Origin: an uncultured Bacteroides sp.
GTDB taxonomy: Bacteria; Bacteroidota; Bacteroidia; Bacteroidales; Bacteroidaceae
NCBI GenBank assembly: GCA_947074295.1
Contig: CAMTPC010000021.1
Coordinates: forward strand, 1 to 36,756
DNA length: 36,756 nt
Direction of reading: 5' to 3'
Shown: piece after piece, positions 1 through 8,892 of the stretch
How positions within the stretch are numbered: the stretch's first letter is position 1
Layout: each line of letters opens with the position of its first letter
Notes under the pieces: generated by a model
What the model saw: the letters and a program-made list of their open reading frames with translations, nothing else
What the model was told of the DNA's origin: nothing
The model's database searches: none
Program-made: the position numbers and the translations under genes

Positions 1-3000
1 TATTCGAAAATGAATTTCCGTATCATCAACAATCAGCTTGGCTCTCAGGGTAATGACTTTGTTATCGACGATATTGATATCTACATGATGCAACCCGCCG
101 TAGATGCCCATCTCACCGCCCCTATGTGTGGCAACAGTGCGGTAGTGACCATGGAAATCGACTATGAGAAGATGATTGACATCGTAGGTCTCAGCGAGAG
201 CACCCAGGATGTGGCATTGCCCATCGGCTGTACGGTCGTAGACAGAATCATCTATGAACGCTACTTAGGAGGTTATGATAAGAAGGGAAACCCAGTGTCC
301 AATCCCACCGAAGCAGGCGCATTGGCCGAGGCAAAGGTGAAGATTTCCACACAAGCATCCATTACCGGGTCGGCCGACTATTTCTATTTCATGCTTCGCC
401 ATGGACCAGGAAACAATTATTTCGAAAATGCTTATACTCTAGAACCAACAAATCTGGCAGTGGGTAGCGTATTGACCATCGACGAGTATTTTAGTGAATT
501 TGATGAGGAAGTGGGCAAAATCACTGAAAAAATATTCCGAAAGAATAGTACTGACAAAAAACTGTTTCTCCAAGTGCAGATGATTGGTACGCCCGAAATG
601 CCTATCGCGGTGGCTCGCGACTATTATGTGATTTTCAATACACTAGCTCCCGATTTAATAAATAGTAATGATTATCTAAAGTATAGCGATATTGCAAACA
701 AAGATGAACATTATTATTTCAATCCTATTCGCGACCCCAATTACGCGGACAACCTTGCTACACTGACCAATGGCAACAACTACAAGACACAAGGTAAATG
801 TGATGTTTTCGCCGAGTATTCATTGGTCGGAACCATGTCTGTCGAGATTGACGGTACTCCTTCCTTGTTTTACGGAGGAACGGAGATGTGCGCCAATTCA
901 CGACCCACCTTTGCCATACGTAGCTTGAGCTATATCATCGACGGCAAGGAGCAGGTGATCAATACGGAAGAGTTGGGGTTGTATCTGGACTGGTACAAAG
1001 GGACGGTGTTCGACTTTGAGAAACGCAAATATCTTTTGACAGATATAAACAGCGACACCTATGATGTGACACCTAGAGATGGCGTGACTTATGTGGATTC
1101 TATCTCCGTGAAGCAAGCGTTAAACGCATTCCGAAATCTCTATCACACAGCCGAGATGATTGATGGACACGATATTCAACACGCCGTTGACTCCATCGGC
1201 AGCAACTATGTAGCGGCCATGCGCACACTGCTGATAGAGCTCACGACAGATGCGGAACACCTAAATACGGGCTTTGAGGATGATAATACTTTGAGACTTC
1301 ACAGCCGAGAATACACACCACTGATCGGCGATGTCAATACGGAGAATGACTTCCTTGTCATACCTATCGCAAAATCTATCAATAATAATAAACTGGTGGG
1401 AGAAGGAAACAATCAGAAACCCATCAGCACCGTTATCTGTCTGGATTCACAGTTCATTAGCGTCACTTCGTCGGAGATCGCCCCTTCGATGTCGGTTGGC
1501 GAAACCAATGTGGCCTATACCATGTCAGTGGTGCCAGTGCGTGTGGGTTTGAAACACATCAAAGAATTGAGCTTTGAAAAGACTGAGAAAGACGAGACGG
1601 CTTCTACCCCCTATTTACGCATTCCTATTCGTATCGCCGAGTTCAGCCACGAAGATTTTGATAATATCAAAGATGTGATCAACTCGAGTGAATATTATCG
1701 TAGAGTACAACTTTACCAAACGAATGATCCTTATGTGAATGACAATGGACTTGTCAATACCATCGTAGGGTATATTCAGATGATTAATGTGGAAAAGACA
1801 GAGGACGAGAAAAACTCTAACTCTACGACCAGTACAAATCCAAATAACAATGTAGCCATCTTCTTCTATCACGACGAAAACGGGAATCTCCCTATCGAAT
1901 TCAGGGAAGGCTATACCTATAAACTGAAATTCTTCATCAGTGAGTTTGCTAAGGATGGTACTAAGTCGAACACTTGTGAGGGAAATGTATTTATACACCT
2001 TAAAATAGTGCCCGAATACCAAGTATGGAGTCCACAGCCCGGTAACCGAAACTGGAACAATGATAAGAACTGGAGGCGTGCCGAAGCGGATGAGTTTTAT
2101 CGCACGGATGGCTACATATCCAATAACTTAAACTATTGGAATGCTGATGATAGTGAGCGCGAATCATTTGTGCCTATCTTCAACACCAAGGTCATCGTCA
2201 ATCCTAGCAATATCTCTCCATCATTACATTTGGCTGATTTAAGTATTGATCATAGGGGTGTATTGGATATGACCAGCGATAATTTGATAATAAAAGAAGC
2301 TACAAAGGATATTGAGTTTGAAATGACTATACGCAACAAAGTCCCTGCCACATCGACAGAACCCTTCTACTATCCATGTAGCAGCTTCTATGCCAACACC
2401 TGTGAAGAGATCTATTTCAAGGAGGGTGCAGCCATCATGAACCCACACCATCTGACTTATGACATGGCACGTGTGGAATTGGGCATCAACAAAGAACGCT
2501 GGTACTTGATGGGATCGCCACTGCAAGGAGTAGTGGCAGGCGATATGTACACGCTGAAATCGGGCGTGCAAGATACGGACGCTTTCAAGGATATCATCTA
2601 TAGCATCACGGACAACAATCGTTTTGCACCGGCAGTGTATCAGCGTGGATGGGACAAGGTGATGGCGACGGTGTACGATTTTAACGGAGGCAATAACGAT
2701 GCTATGCAGACCGATCGCAATGTGGCGATTAAGGCGGCGTGGAGCAGCGTGTACAATGAAGTATTGGTGCCCTACGTACCCGGGGTGGGCTTCAGTGTGA
2801 AGTCGGTACCTTCGGACATCAATCAGCTAAGGACCAATATTCGCTTGCCCAAAGCGGATACAGAATATAACTACTACACTTCGTCTGACTCGGCGCAGAG
2901 CGATGCTGAGGATTTGGCCGTGATGGGTAGCCTGCGCAATGACAACGGTCGATTGGCATCGGACGCCTTGACCAAGGAGAAAGGAATATTAAGCGTTTCG

Positions 3001-3972
3001 CTCAGTGATAACAATATCGGCAATAGCGACGCGGCGAACAAGCTCTATCTGCTAGCCAATCCTTTTATGTCGCACCTCAACATGCAGGAGTTTTTCAATG
3101 TGAACAGTATGTTTATACCTGCCTACTGGCTGATGACGGCCGATAAGCAAGTGGGAGTGATCATGAACGGCAGCACTGATGCTTCGGCGACTGATGCAGC
3201 TACCAGCATAGCACCCATGCAGGGCTTCTTTGTGCAGCTGGCCGATGGAGAAAAAGCCAACCCTACGGTGATATATACAGCGGCAATGATGACCAATCCA
3301 CTGGGCAGTACTAATGCACTGACACGCACCGCCAATGGCATCAGTCAACTCTATATCACCACTACACGCGGTGGGATATCGGGCACTGCTACCCTACGCG
3401 TAGCCAACGAAGAGGCCAACGAAGAGGAACTGCTGAATCTGCCTACCCTACTAGACAGCAACTGGGATGCTTATCCCATGGTCTATACTATCGGCAACGG
3501 ACAAGCCATGCAGATACAGACGGTAAAAGCTATCACCACCATACCGCTGGGAATCTATAGCAATAGCATTGAAGAGGTAGAAGTAAGATTTGATGGGGTG
3601 GAAACGTTCGAAGGGCTTACCCTCTACGATGCCCTACTCGACGAAACTACCGATATAGAAGAAGGCATGACTTTAACACTTCCGGGCAACACCAATGGCA
3701 GATATTTGCTTACATTTGCATCGGCTATCGAGGACGACCTGATGGAATCGATCACGATATCGGCTGTGGAGCGTGGACAGATCTGGGTGACCTCGGACTT
3801 CAACGACCCCATAGAGGAGGTGATAGTCGTAGATCCCAATGGACGTGTTTGCAAGTATGCAACAGGTGTCAACACCAACAGTACAACGATCTATATCGAA
3901 AGCGGAGTATATGTGGTGCGCGTCAAGACAGCCAATGCCAGCAAGACTGGCAAACTGTTTGTGCGCAACTAA
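1..3972 (+). CDS. Giant surface protein with C-terminal T9SS type A-like sorting domain, 5'-truncated at window edge (giant A)
   Basis: Frame is open from base 1 (tat tcg aaa atg...). The first residues align to an internal segment of the 15177-20660 protein (NNQLGSxGNDFVIDDI...PMCG), so the true start is upstream of the window. C-terminus DPIEEVIVVDPNGRV...SGVYVVRVKTANASKTGKLFVRN resembles the TIGR04183-type sorting domain. Confidence 0.85.
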   Translation, partial: YSKMNFRIINNQLGSQGNDFVIDDIDIYMMQPAVDAHLTAPMCGNSAVVTMEIDYEKMIDIVGLSESTQDVALPIGCTVVDRIIYERYLGGYDKKGNPVSNPTEAGALAEAKVKISTQASITGSADYFYFMLRHGPGNNYFENAYTLEPTNLAVGSVLTIDEYFSEFDEEVGKITEKIFRKNSTDKKLFLQVQMIGTPEMPIAVARDYYVIFNTLAPDLINSNDYLKYSDIANKDEHYYFNPIRDPNYADNLATLTNGNNYKTQGKCDVFAEYSLVGTMSVEIDGTPSLFYGGTEMCANSRPTFAIRSLSYIIDGKEQVINTEELGLYLDWYKGTVFDFEKRKYLLTDINSDTYDVTPRDGVTYVDSISVKQALNAFRNLYHTAEMIDGHDIQHAVDSIGSNYVAAMRTLLIELTTDAEHLNTGFEDDNTLRLHSREYTPLIGDVNTENDFLVIPIAKSINNNKLVGEGNNQKPISTVICLDSQFISVTSSEIAPSMSVGETNVAYTMSVVPVRVGLKHIKELSFEKTEKDETASTPYLRIPIRIAEFSHEDFDNIKDVINSSEYYRRVQLYQTNDPYVNDNGLVNTIVGYIQMINVEKTEDEKNSNSTTSTNPNNNVAIFFYHDENGNLPIEFREGYTYKLKFFISEFAKDGTKSNTCEGNVFIHLKIVPEYQVWSPQPGNRNWNNDKNWRRAEADEFYRTDGYISNNLNYWNADDSERESFVPIFNTKVIVNPSNISPSLHLADLSIDHRGVLDMTSDNLIIKEATKDIEFEMTIRNKVPATSTEPFYYPCSSFYANTCEEIYFKEGAAIMNPHHLTYDMARVELGINKERWYLMGSPLQGVVAGDMYTLKSGVQDTDAFKDIIYSITDNNRFAPAVYQRGWDKVMATVYDFNGGNNDAMQTDRNVAIKAAWSSVYNEVLVPYVPGVGFSVKSVPSDINQLRTNIRLPKADTEYNYYTSSDSAQSDAEDLAVMGSLRNDNGRLASDALTKEKGILSVSLSDNNIGNSDAANKLYLLANPFMSHLNMQEFFNVNSMFIPAYWLMTADKQVGVIMNGSTDASATDAATSIAPMQGFFVQLADGEKANPTVIYTAAMMTNPLGSTNALTRTANGISQLYITTTRGGISGTATLRVANEEANEEELLNLPTLLDSNWDAYPMVYTIGNGQAMQIQTVKAITTIPLGIYSNSIEEVEVRFDGVETFEGLTLYDALLDETTDIEEGMTLTLPGNTNGRYLLTFASAIEDDLMESITISAVERGQIWVTSDFNDPIEEVIVVDPNGRVCKYATGVNTNSTTIYIESGVYVVRVKTANASKTGKLFVRN

Positions 3973-3982
3973 AAAACGAGAT

Positions 3983-4516
3983 ATGAAGCGAAACGGAATA
4001 TTGACCAACGGCTTAGTGGCATTTGTATCGCTATTCTTTTTAGCGGGATGCATCACCTCGGGCGATGAAACGGTGTATGGCAGCAAGATTAAGGTGGGCG
4101 ATACACTGCCGCAGTTTAGCGTGACCACCAACACGGGCACTACGGTGAGCGATGAATCATTGCAAGGAGCCGTCGGGGTGATCGTATTTTTCTACTCCCC
4201 CTGCACCGATTGCAAGCACGATATGCCGATAGTCAATGAGGTGTATGAGCGGCTACGCGACAACAATGGCATCCGATGGATTGCCATCAGCCGCAGTGAG
4301 GGAGAAGAAGCGGTATCGGCCTACTGGACGTCCAATGACTTCACGCTGCCCTACTCGGCACAAGACGACCGCACGGTGTACGACCTTTTTGCCCACTCGG
4401 GTGTGCCCCGTATCTATGTGAGCGATGCCAATGGGGTGGTACGTGCCCTCTATGATGACAGTGTTCCGCTGGATGGCGATGCCTTTGAGCGCACGCTACT
4501 TTCCTTGCTTCATTGA
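3983..4516 (+). CDS. Thioredoxin-fold (TlpA/AhpC-TSA-like) lipoprotein with CxxC
   Basis: MKRNGILTNGLVAFVSLFFLAGC lipobox; KVGDTLPQFSVTTNTG..., FYSPCTDCKHDMP active-site-like CxxC, GVPRIYVSDANGVV. ATG at 3983 is 10 bp after giant A; the longer ORF from 3839 overlaps giant A and is unlikely. Confidence 0.82.
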   Translation: MKRNGILTNGLVAFVSLFFLAGCITSGDETVYGSKIKVGDTLPQFSVTTNTGTTVSDESLQGAVGVIVFFYSPCTDCKHDMPIVNEVYERLRDNNGIRWIAISRSEGEEAVSAYWTSNDFTLPYSAQDDRTVYDLFAHSGVPRIYVSDANGVVRALYDDSVPLDGDAFERTLLSLLH

Positions 4517-6079
4517 TTCGGGATCTATTTCCTTTTTCACCTTCATCTCTTCGGGACGATTGTCCATGTTGTGGATATTGATCGGCATGGGCTTGGTGGC
4601 CTCGCCTGTGTAGAGCGAAAGATGTGGGAATGGTATCTCGATGCCCTTCTCGTCAAAGGTCTTCTTAAGGCGGAGCTGGTACTCGCGCTTGATGCGCCAC
4701 TGGTGCATCGGTTTGGTTTTCACCATCGCCTTGATCACAATGGAGCTATCGGCAAACTCATCCAATCCCAACACTTCAACGATATCGAGCATGTATTCGC
4801 CAAACTCTGGATCGGCCTTCATCTCCTTGCCTACATCCGTCATCACCTGCATCACGTAGTCGATGTTTTCTTTGTAGGCCACGCCAATCAGCATCACGAT
4901 GGCCGACCATTCCTTGGTCATGTTGGACAGTGTGTCGATCTTGCCATTCTGAAATATATGCACCACACCCGAGAGATCGCGCAACGTGATGGTGCGCAGT
5001 TCTATCTTCTCGACCAAACCCGTGGTGCCATTGATAATGGCATAGTCGCCCGTGCGCAGTTGGTCTTCCAGCAAGATGAAGAAGCCCGATATGAAGTCGC
5101 GCACTAGCTCCTGCGCACCGAAGCCCACAGCTAGCCCCACGATACCCGCACTGGCCAGAATAGGCCCGATATTGATATTGACTTTGGAAAGGATGATCAG
5201 TATGAAGATGGTCCACAGCAGTATCTTACCCACCCCATGCACGATGCCCGACAGCGTGTCTATCCGCTTCAGGGCCTCGGCCGTGTCAACGCTGGCATCC
5301 TTGGTGGCACGGTTGATGGCAATCTTGCGAACTCTACGGATCAGAATCTCCTGACCGCGCAGCAGAGCGATGAACACAGCGATGATGATGAGGATCACGG
5401 GTAGCTGCGTCACCATCCATGTGACGGCCTTGCGTATCAGGTCTTTCCAGAAACCACCGCTAAAAAGGCCCACCTCGTGCGAGTACCAACTGATGGTGAA
5501 ACTCAACGGCCGTGCCTTGTTGGAGACGCTATCGATGGGGATATCGGCAATAAACTCAGGATTGTAACCATTGACGTAGCGCGGATTGATCTTGATATAG
5601 CCATCCACAGGTGGTATATAGATAGCCACTGTCCCCTCATCTTGTATCACATTGAGGTTGTCATAGGCTTTTTTCACCTGCTCTATGCTGGAGTTGATCC
5701 CGATGTTCTCGGTGGTGCGGAAGCGCGGGTCCTTGATCTTCACCAGATCAATCTCGTCACTGTTCTTCTCGCTACCCGATGTCTCGGCGATGAATAGCAG
5801 CTTGTTGCTTTGGTCGTATACATAGAACTCTACTTTCTTGGGTATCGTGTCATTGCTCGACTCGCGGCGCGTCTGCAGCTGCTTGACATACTGCTCGCCA
5901 TAGGCCTTGCGTAGCGAAGAGGCAGTCATGCCTCGCCGCAGATGTCCCACTCTGCTATCGGTAATCAGGTAGGCACGCCCAATGGTGTCGCCATTATCTG
6001 TCACGTAGGGCTTTTCTATCACATCGCCACAACCTATCAGGGTGAACAGAATCAAAAGAATAAAGAGTAGCTTTTTCAT
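4496..6079 (-). CDS. MscS-family mechanosensitive ion channel
   Basis: TM segments followed by GPILASAGIVGLAVGFGAQELVRDFISGFFILLEDQLRTGDYAIINGTTGLVEKIELRTITLRDLSGVVHIFQNG, a typical MscS pore/beta domain; N-terminal lipoprotein-like signal and extra domain. Confidence 0.93.
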   Translation of the reverse strand: MKKLLFILLILFTLIGCGDVIEKPYVTDNGDTIGRAYLITDSRVGHLRRGMTASSLRKAYGEQYVKQLQTRRESSNDTIPKKVEFYVYDQSNKLLFIAETSGSEKNSDEIDLVKIKDPRFRTTENIGINSSIEQVKKAYDNLNVIQDEGTVAIYIPPVDGYIKINPRYVNGYNPEFIADIPIDSVSNKARPLSFTISWYSHEVGLFSGGFWKDLIRKAVTWMVTQLPVILIIIAVFIALLRGQEILIRRVRKIAINRATKDASVDTAEALKRIDTLSGIVHGVGKILLWTIFILIILSKVNINIGPILASAGIVGLAVGFGAQELVRDFISGFFILLEDQLRTGDYAIINGTTGLVEKIELRTITLRDLSGVVHIFQNGKIDTLSNMTKEWSAIVMLIGVAYKENIDYVMQVMTDVGKEMKADPEFGEYMLDIVEVLGLDEFADSSIVIKAMVKTKPMHQWRIKREYQLRLKKTFDEKGIEIPFPHLSLYTGEATKPMPINIHNMDNRPEEMKVKKEIDPESMKQGK

Positions 6080-6778
6080 GATACCATCTACATCAACTCG
6101 TTTATTTTAATGAAATACAGATTTCGTATCTTATAAAACGCAGATAATAGAAGGAATGTTTTTGTGAGAGATAGAATCACATAGCAAGCCGATTGCCAGT
6201 GATTCAGTGGATGACGAGCCTACAAGATCGACTGGCACACCACACTCCATTCTGCTCGAGAAAGCTCTTATCGCTTAAACAAGATACGTTTTAGGAGTCT
6301 CATTTCAACACTGTTATATAGAAAAAAACCTGTGTTAATTATACTAAATATCTTAAAAATGAAGAGGTCCGGAAACGGCTTTGTTGCACATACAACCATT
6401 TTAAAGTTACCAAATAAACAACTTAAAATGACCTCCAAAAAAGACTTTTATCCGAAAATACAGAGTATAAGCAAACGCCAAGCATTAGCATTACGAGTTT
6501 TAAGAGAGTCAACAAATGTCCTATTTTTATAAATTAACCGCTATAGAATACTCTATTTATCATATTCAATCAGTTAGAAGAGCCTCTAGCCATCTTAAAA
6601 GTGTTCGTTTTTAGTGATAATGGGCAACAAGCGGGAGACTGATTTTGTATTAAAATAACCTATTTAGTTAGGCAACTTTTAAGTTATATAATTTTATATT
6701 ATTGAAAATAAAAACAATATTACAAAACACGTGTTTTACTCTTACTCTAATGATAATCGTCACAAACGAAGCATCATA

Positions 6779-7381
6779 ATGAATAAAAATAAACGAAGAA
6801 TGACTTTAAGACAGCGCATTGCATTAGTTCTGTGTATATTGTTATCGACTACAATATGTCACCATGCTCGAGGCCAGGAAGTGGGAATCAAGACGAACCT
6901 GCTTTACGATGCCACCACTACCCTGAATCTGGGTGTAGAGGTGGGGTTGTCTCGCCACTGGTCGCTAGACATATCGGGCAGTCTCAACCCATGGAAATTC
7001 AAGGACGATAAGCAATTCAGGATATGGATGGCACAACCCGAGGCGCGCTATTGGTTTTGCGAGCAGATGAGCGGACACTTCATCGGGGTGCACGCCATGG
7101 GCGGACAGTTCGAAGCGTCGGGCGTGAAGCTGCCTTTCGGGCTGGTGAAATCGCTCAAGGATAATCGATACCAAGGATGGTATGTGGGTGCCGGATTTGT
7201 ATATGGCTATCAATGGGTGATGGCTCGCCACTGGAACTTCGAAGCCGCCGTGGGTGTGGGCTACGACTACCTGAACTGGACCAAGTATAAGTGCGGGAAG
7301 TGTGGCACCAAGGAGAAGAGCGGCCACACCAACTATTTTGGCATCACCAAGCTGGCCCTGACACTGATCTATGTTTTCTGA
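6779..7381 (+). CDS. DUF3575 domain-containing outer-membrane protein, first gene of type V pilus operon
   Basis: Signal peptide then QEVGIKTNLLYDATTTLNLGVEVGLSRHWSLDISGSLNPWKF...QPEARYWFCEQMSGHFIGVH, the DUF3575 pattern found with Bacteroidales fimbrial loci. Confidence 0.85.
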   Translation: MNKNKRRMTLRQRIALVLCILLSTTICHHARGQEVGIKTNLLYDATTTLNLGVEVGLSRHWSLDISGSLNPWKFKDDKQFRIWMAQPEARYWFCEQMSGHFIGVHAMGGQFEASGVKLPFGLVKSLKDNRYQGWYVGAGFVYGYQWVMARHWNFEAAVGVGYDYLNWTKYKCGKCGTKEKSGHTNYFGITKLALTLIYVF

Positions 7382-7428
7382 CCTGATATCATAAATGAAA
7401 AAGAATATCTACCTAGACCCCTTGACAC

Positions 7429-8856
7429 ATGAGAAAACGTTTCTACATCATTATATGGATAGCCGCATGGATAGGCACATGGAGCACAGCCATCGCGCAG
7501 CCGATGCGGATACAGGACAATATCGCGCTTGACAATGTATCGTTGACACGCGTCAATGATGAGATGGTGCTAGCACTGGACCTGGTGCTGAACGATTTGG
7601 AGCTACGTTCCAGCCAATCGCTGGTATTTGTACCCTACATCAATGCCTATGAGGGGATGGAGACGGCGTGGTTTCAACCCATCATCATCAACGGACGCAA
7701 GCAGCACATTCTTTACCAACGGGGCAGATACAACCGCAACTACCCTGATGCGGCCGAATTCAGACGCCTCAACGGCGAGCCACAGACTGTGCGCTATATC
7801 TCGGCCATCCCCTATGACACATGGATGGAGGCCTATAAAGTGGGTCTGCTGGAGGATGTATGTGGCTGCGGCGAACTGCTAGCGCAAAACAACGTGCAAG
7901 TGGCTCAATACCTGCCATTGCCTACCACCGCCTTTTTCGTGTTCATTGAGCCCGAAGTGGTATATAGCAAGAGTGGATCGGTAGAGGGCAAAGCCTATCT
8001 GGACTTCCCCGTAAACCAATCAACCATCGACCCCGGCTACCGCCGCAACCCCGAAGAGTTGGCAGTGATCCTAGAAACCATCAACGTGATGGAATACGAT
8101 CCCAACATCACCATCACTGGTATCGACATACACGGATATGCTTCGCCCGAAGGCAGTTATAGCAACAATGCCCGACTGGCTGCCAGCCGTGCCGAGGCAC
8201 TGAAGGAGTATGTGCGTCACCTCTATAAGTTCGACGAGGGGTTGTTCACCGTCACCTCTACCCCCGAAGATTGGGAAGGCCTCATCGAATGGCTCACCAA
8301 CAGCGACCTTCCACAAAAAGAGGCGCTGCTGGCCATTGCCACTTCCGACCTCTCGCCCGATGCCAAGGACCGCAAGATCAGAGACAACTATGGCAGCGTG
8401 TACCGCGATGTGTTGCTCATCGACTGCTACCCCAGCCTGCGCCATTCGGACTACGTGGTGCACTATGTCATCCGCCCCTTCACTGCAGAGGAGGCGTTGG
8501 CCCTGCTCAAGAAAAACCCCGCGCAGCTCAGTCTGCACGAAATCTATATGGCGGCTAGCCTCTTCGAGTCACAAAGTCCCGAATTTGCCGAGATACTCTA
8601 TGTGGCCGCTACCCTTTTCCCTGAAAGCGAAACAGCCAATGTGAACGCCGCCAATGCCGCTCTTGCCGCTGGAGACACGGCAGCCGCTCAGCGGTTCTTG
8701 GCCAAAGCAGGAGACAGTGGCGAGGCACAGCTGACACGCGGCATCCTCCAGATGTGGCAAGGACATATCGACCAAGCCCGTCTTCTCTTCCAAGAAGCAG
8801 CCGCCAAAGGAGTGGCAGCGGCATCCCAGAACCTGAAATTGATAGAGAATTATTAA
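7429..8856 (+). CDS. DUF3868/OmpA-like protein with TPR-like C-terminus, pilus-associated
   Basis: MRIQDNIALDNVSLTRVNDEMVLALDLVL...; OmpA-like TGIDIHGYASPEGSYSNNARLAASRAEALKEYV; alanine-rich helical C-terminus. Confidence 0.82.
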   Translation: MRKRFYIIIWIAAWIGTWSTAIAQPMRIQDNIALDNVSLTRVNDEMVLALDLVLNDLELRSSQSLVFVPYINAYEGMETAWFQPIIINGRKQHILYQRGRYNRNYPDAAEFRRLNGEPQTVRYISAIPYDTWMEAYKVGLLEDVCGCGELLAQNNVQVAQYLPLPTTAFFVFIEPEVVYSKSGSVEGKAYLDFPVNQSTIDPGYRRNPEELAVILETINVMEYDPNITITGIDIHGYASPEGSYSNNARLAASRAEALKEYVRHLYKFDEGLFTVTSTPEDWEGLIEWLTNSDLPQKEALLAIATSDLSPDAKDRKIRDNYGSVYRDVLLIDCYPSLRHSDYVVHYVIRPFTAEEALALLKKNPAQLSLHEIYMAASLFESQSPEFAEILYVAATLFPESETANVNAANAALAAGDTAAAQRFLAKAGDSGEAQLTRGILQMWQGHIDQARLLFQEAAAKGVAAASQNLKLIENY

Positions 8857-8892
8857 TAACTAATTTATTGTTTAACACTAAACTTTACTCAC

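Noticed and set aside
6332-6532. 66-aa ORF in the pre-operon intergenic
   Set aside because: No recognisable family, composition looks non-coding; kept only as part of the unexplained intergenic.
6080-6778. Invertible (phase-variable) promoter upstream of the pilus operon
   Set aside because: No pair of long inverted repeats flanking a promoter-sized segment and no site-specific recombinase gene seen; only short palindromes.
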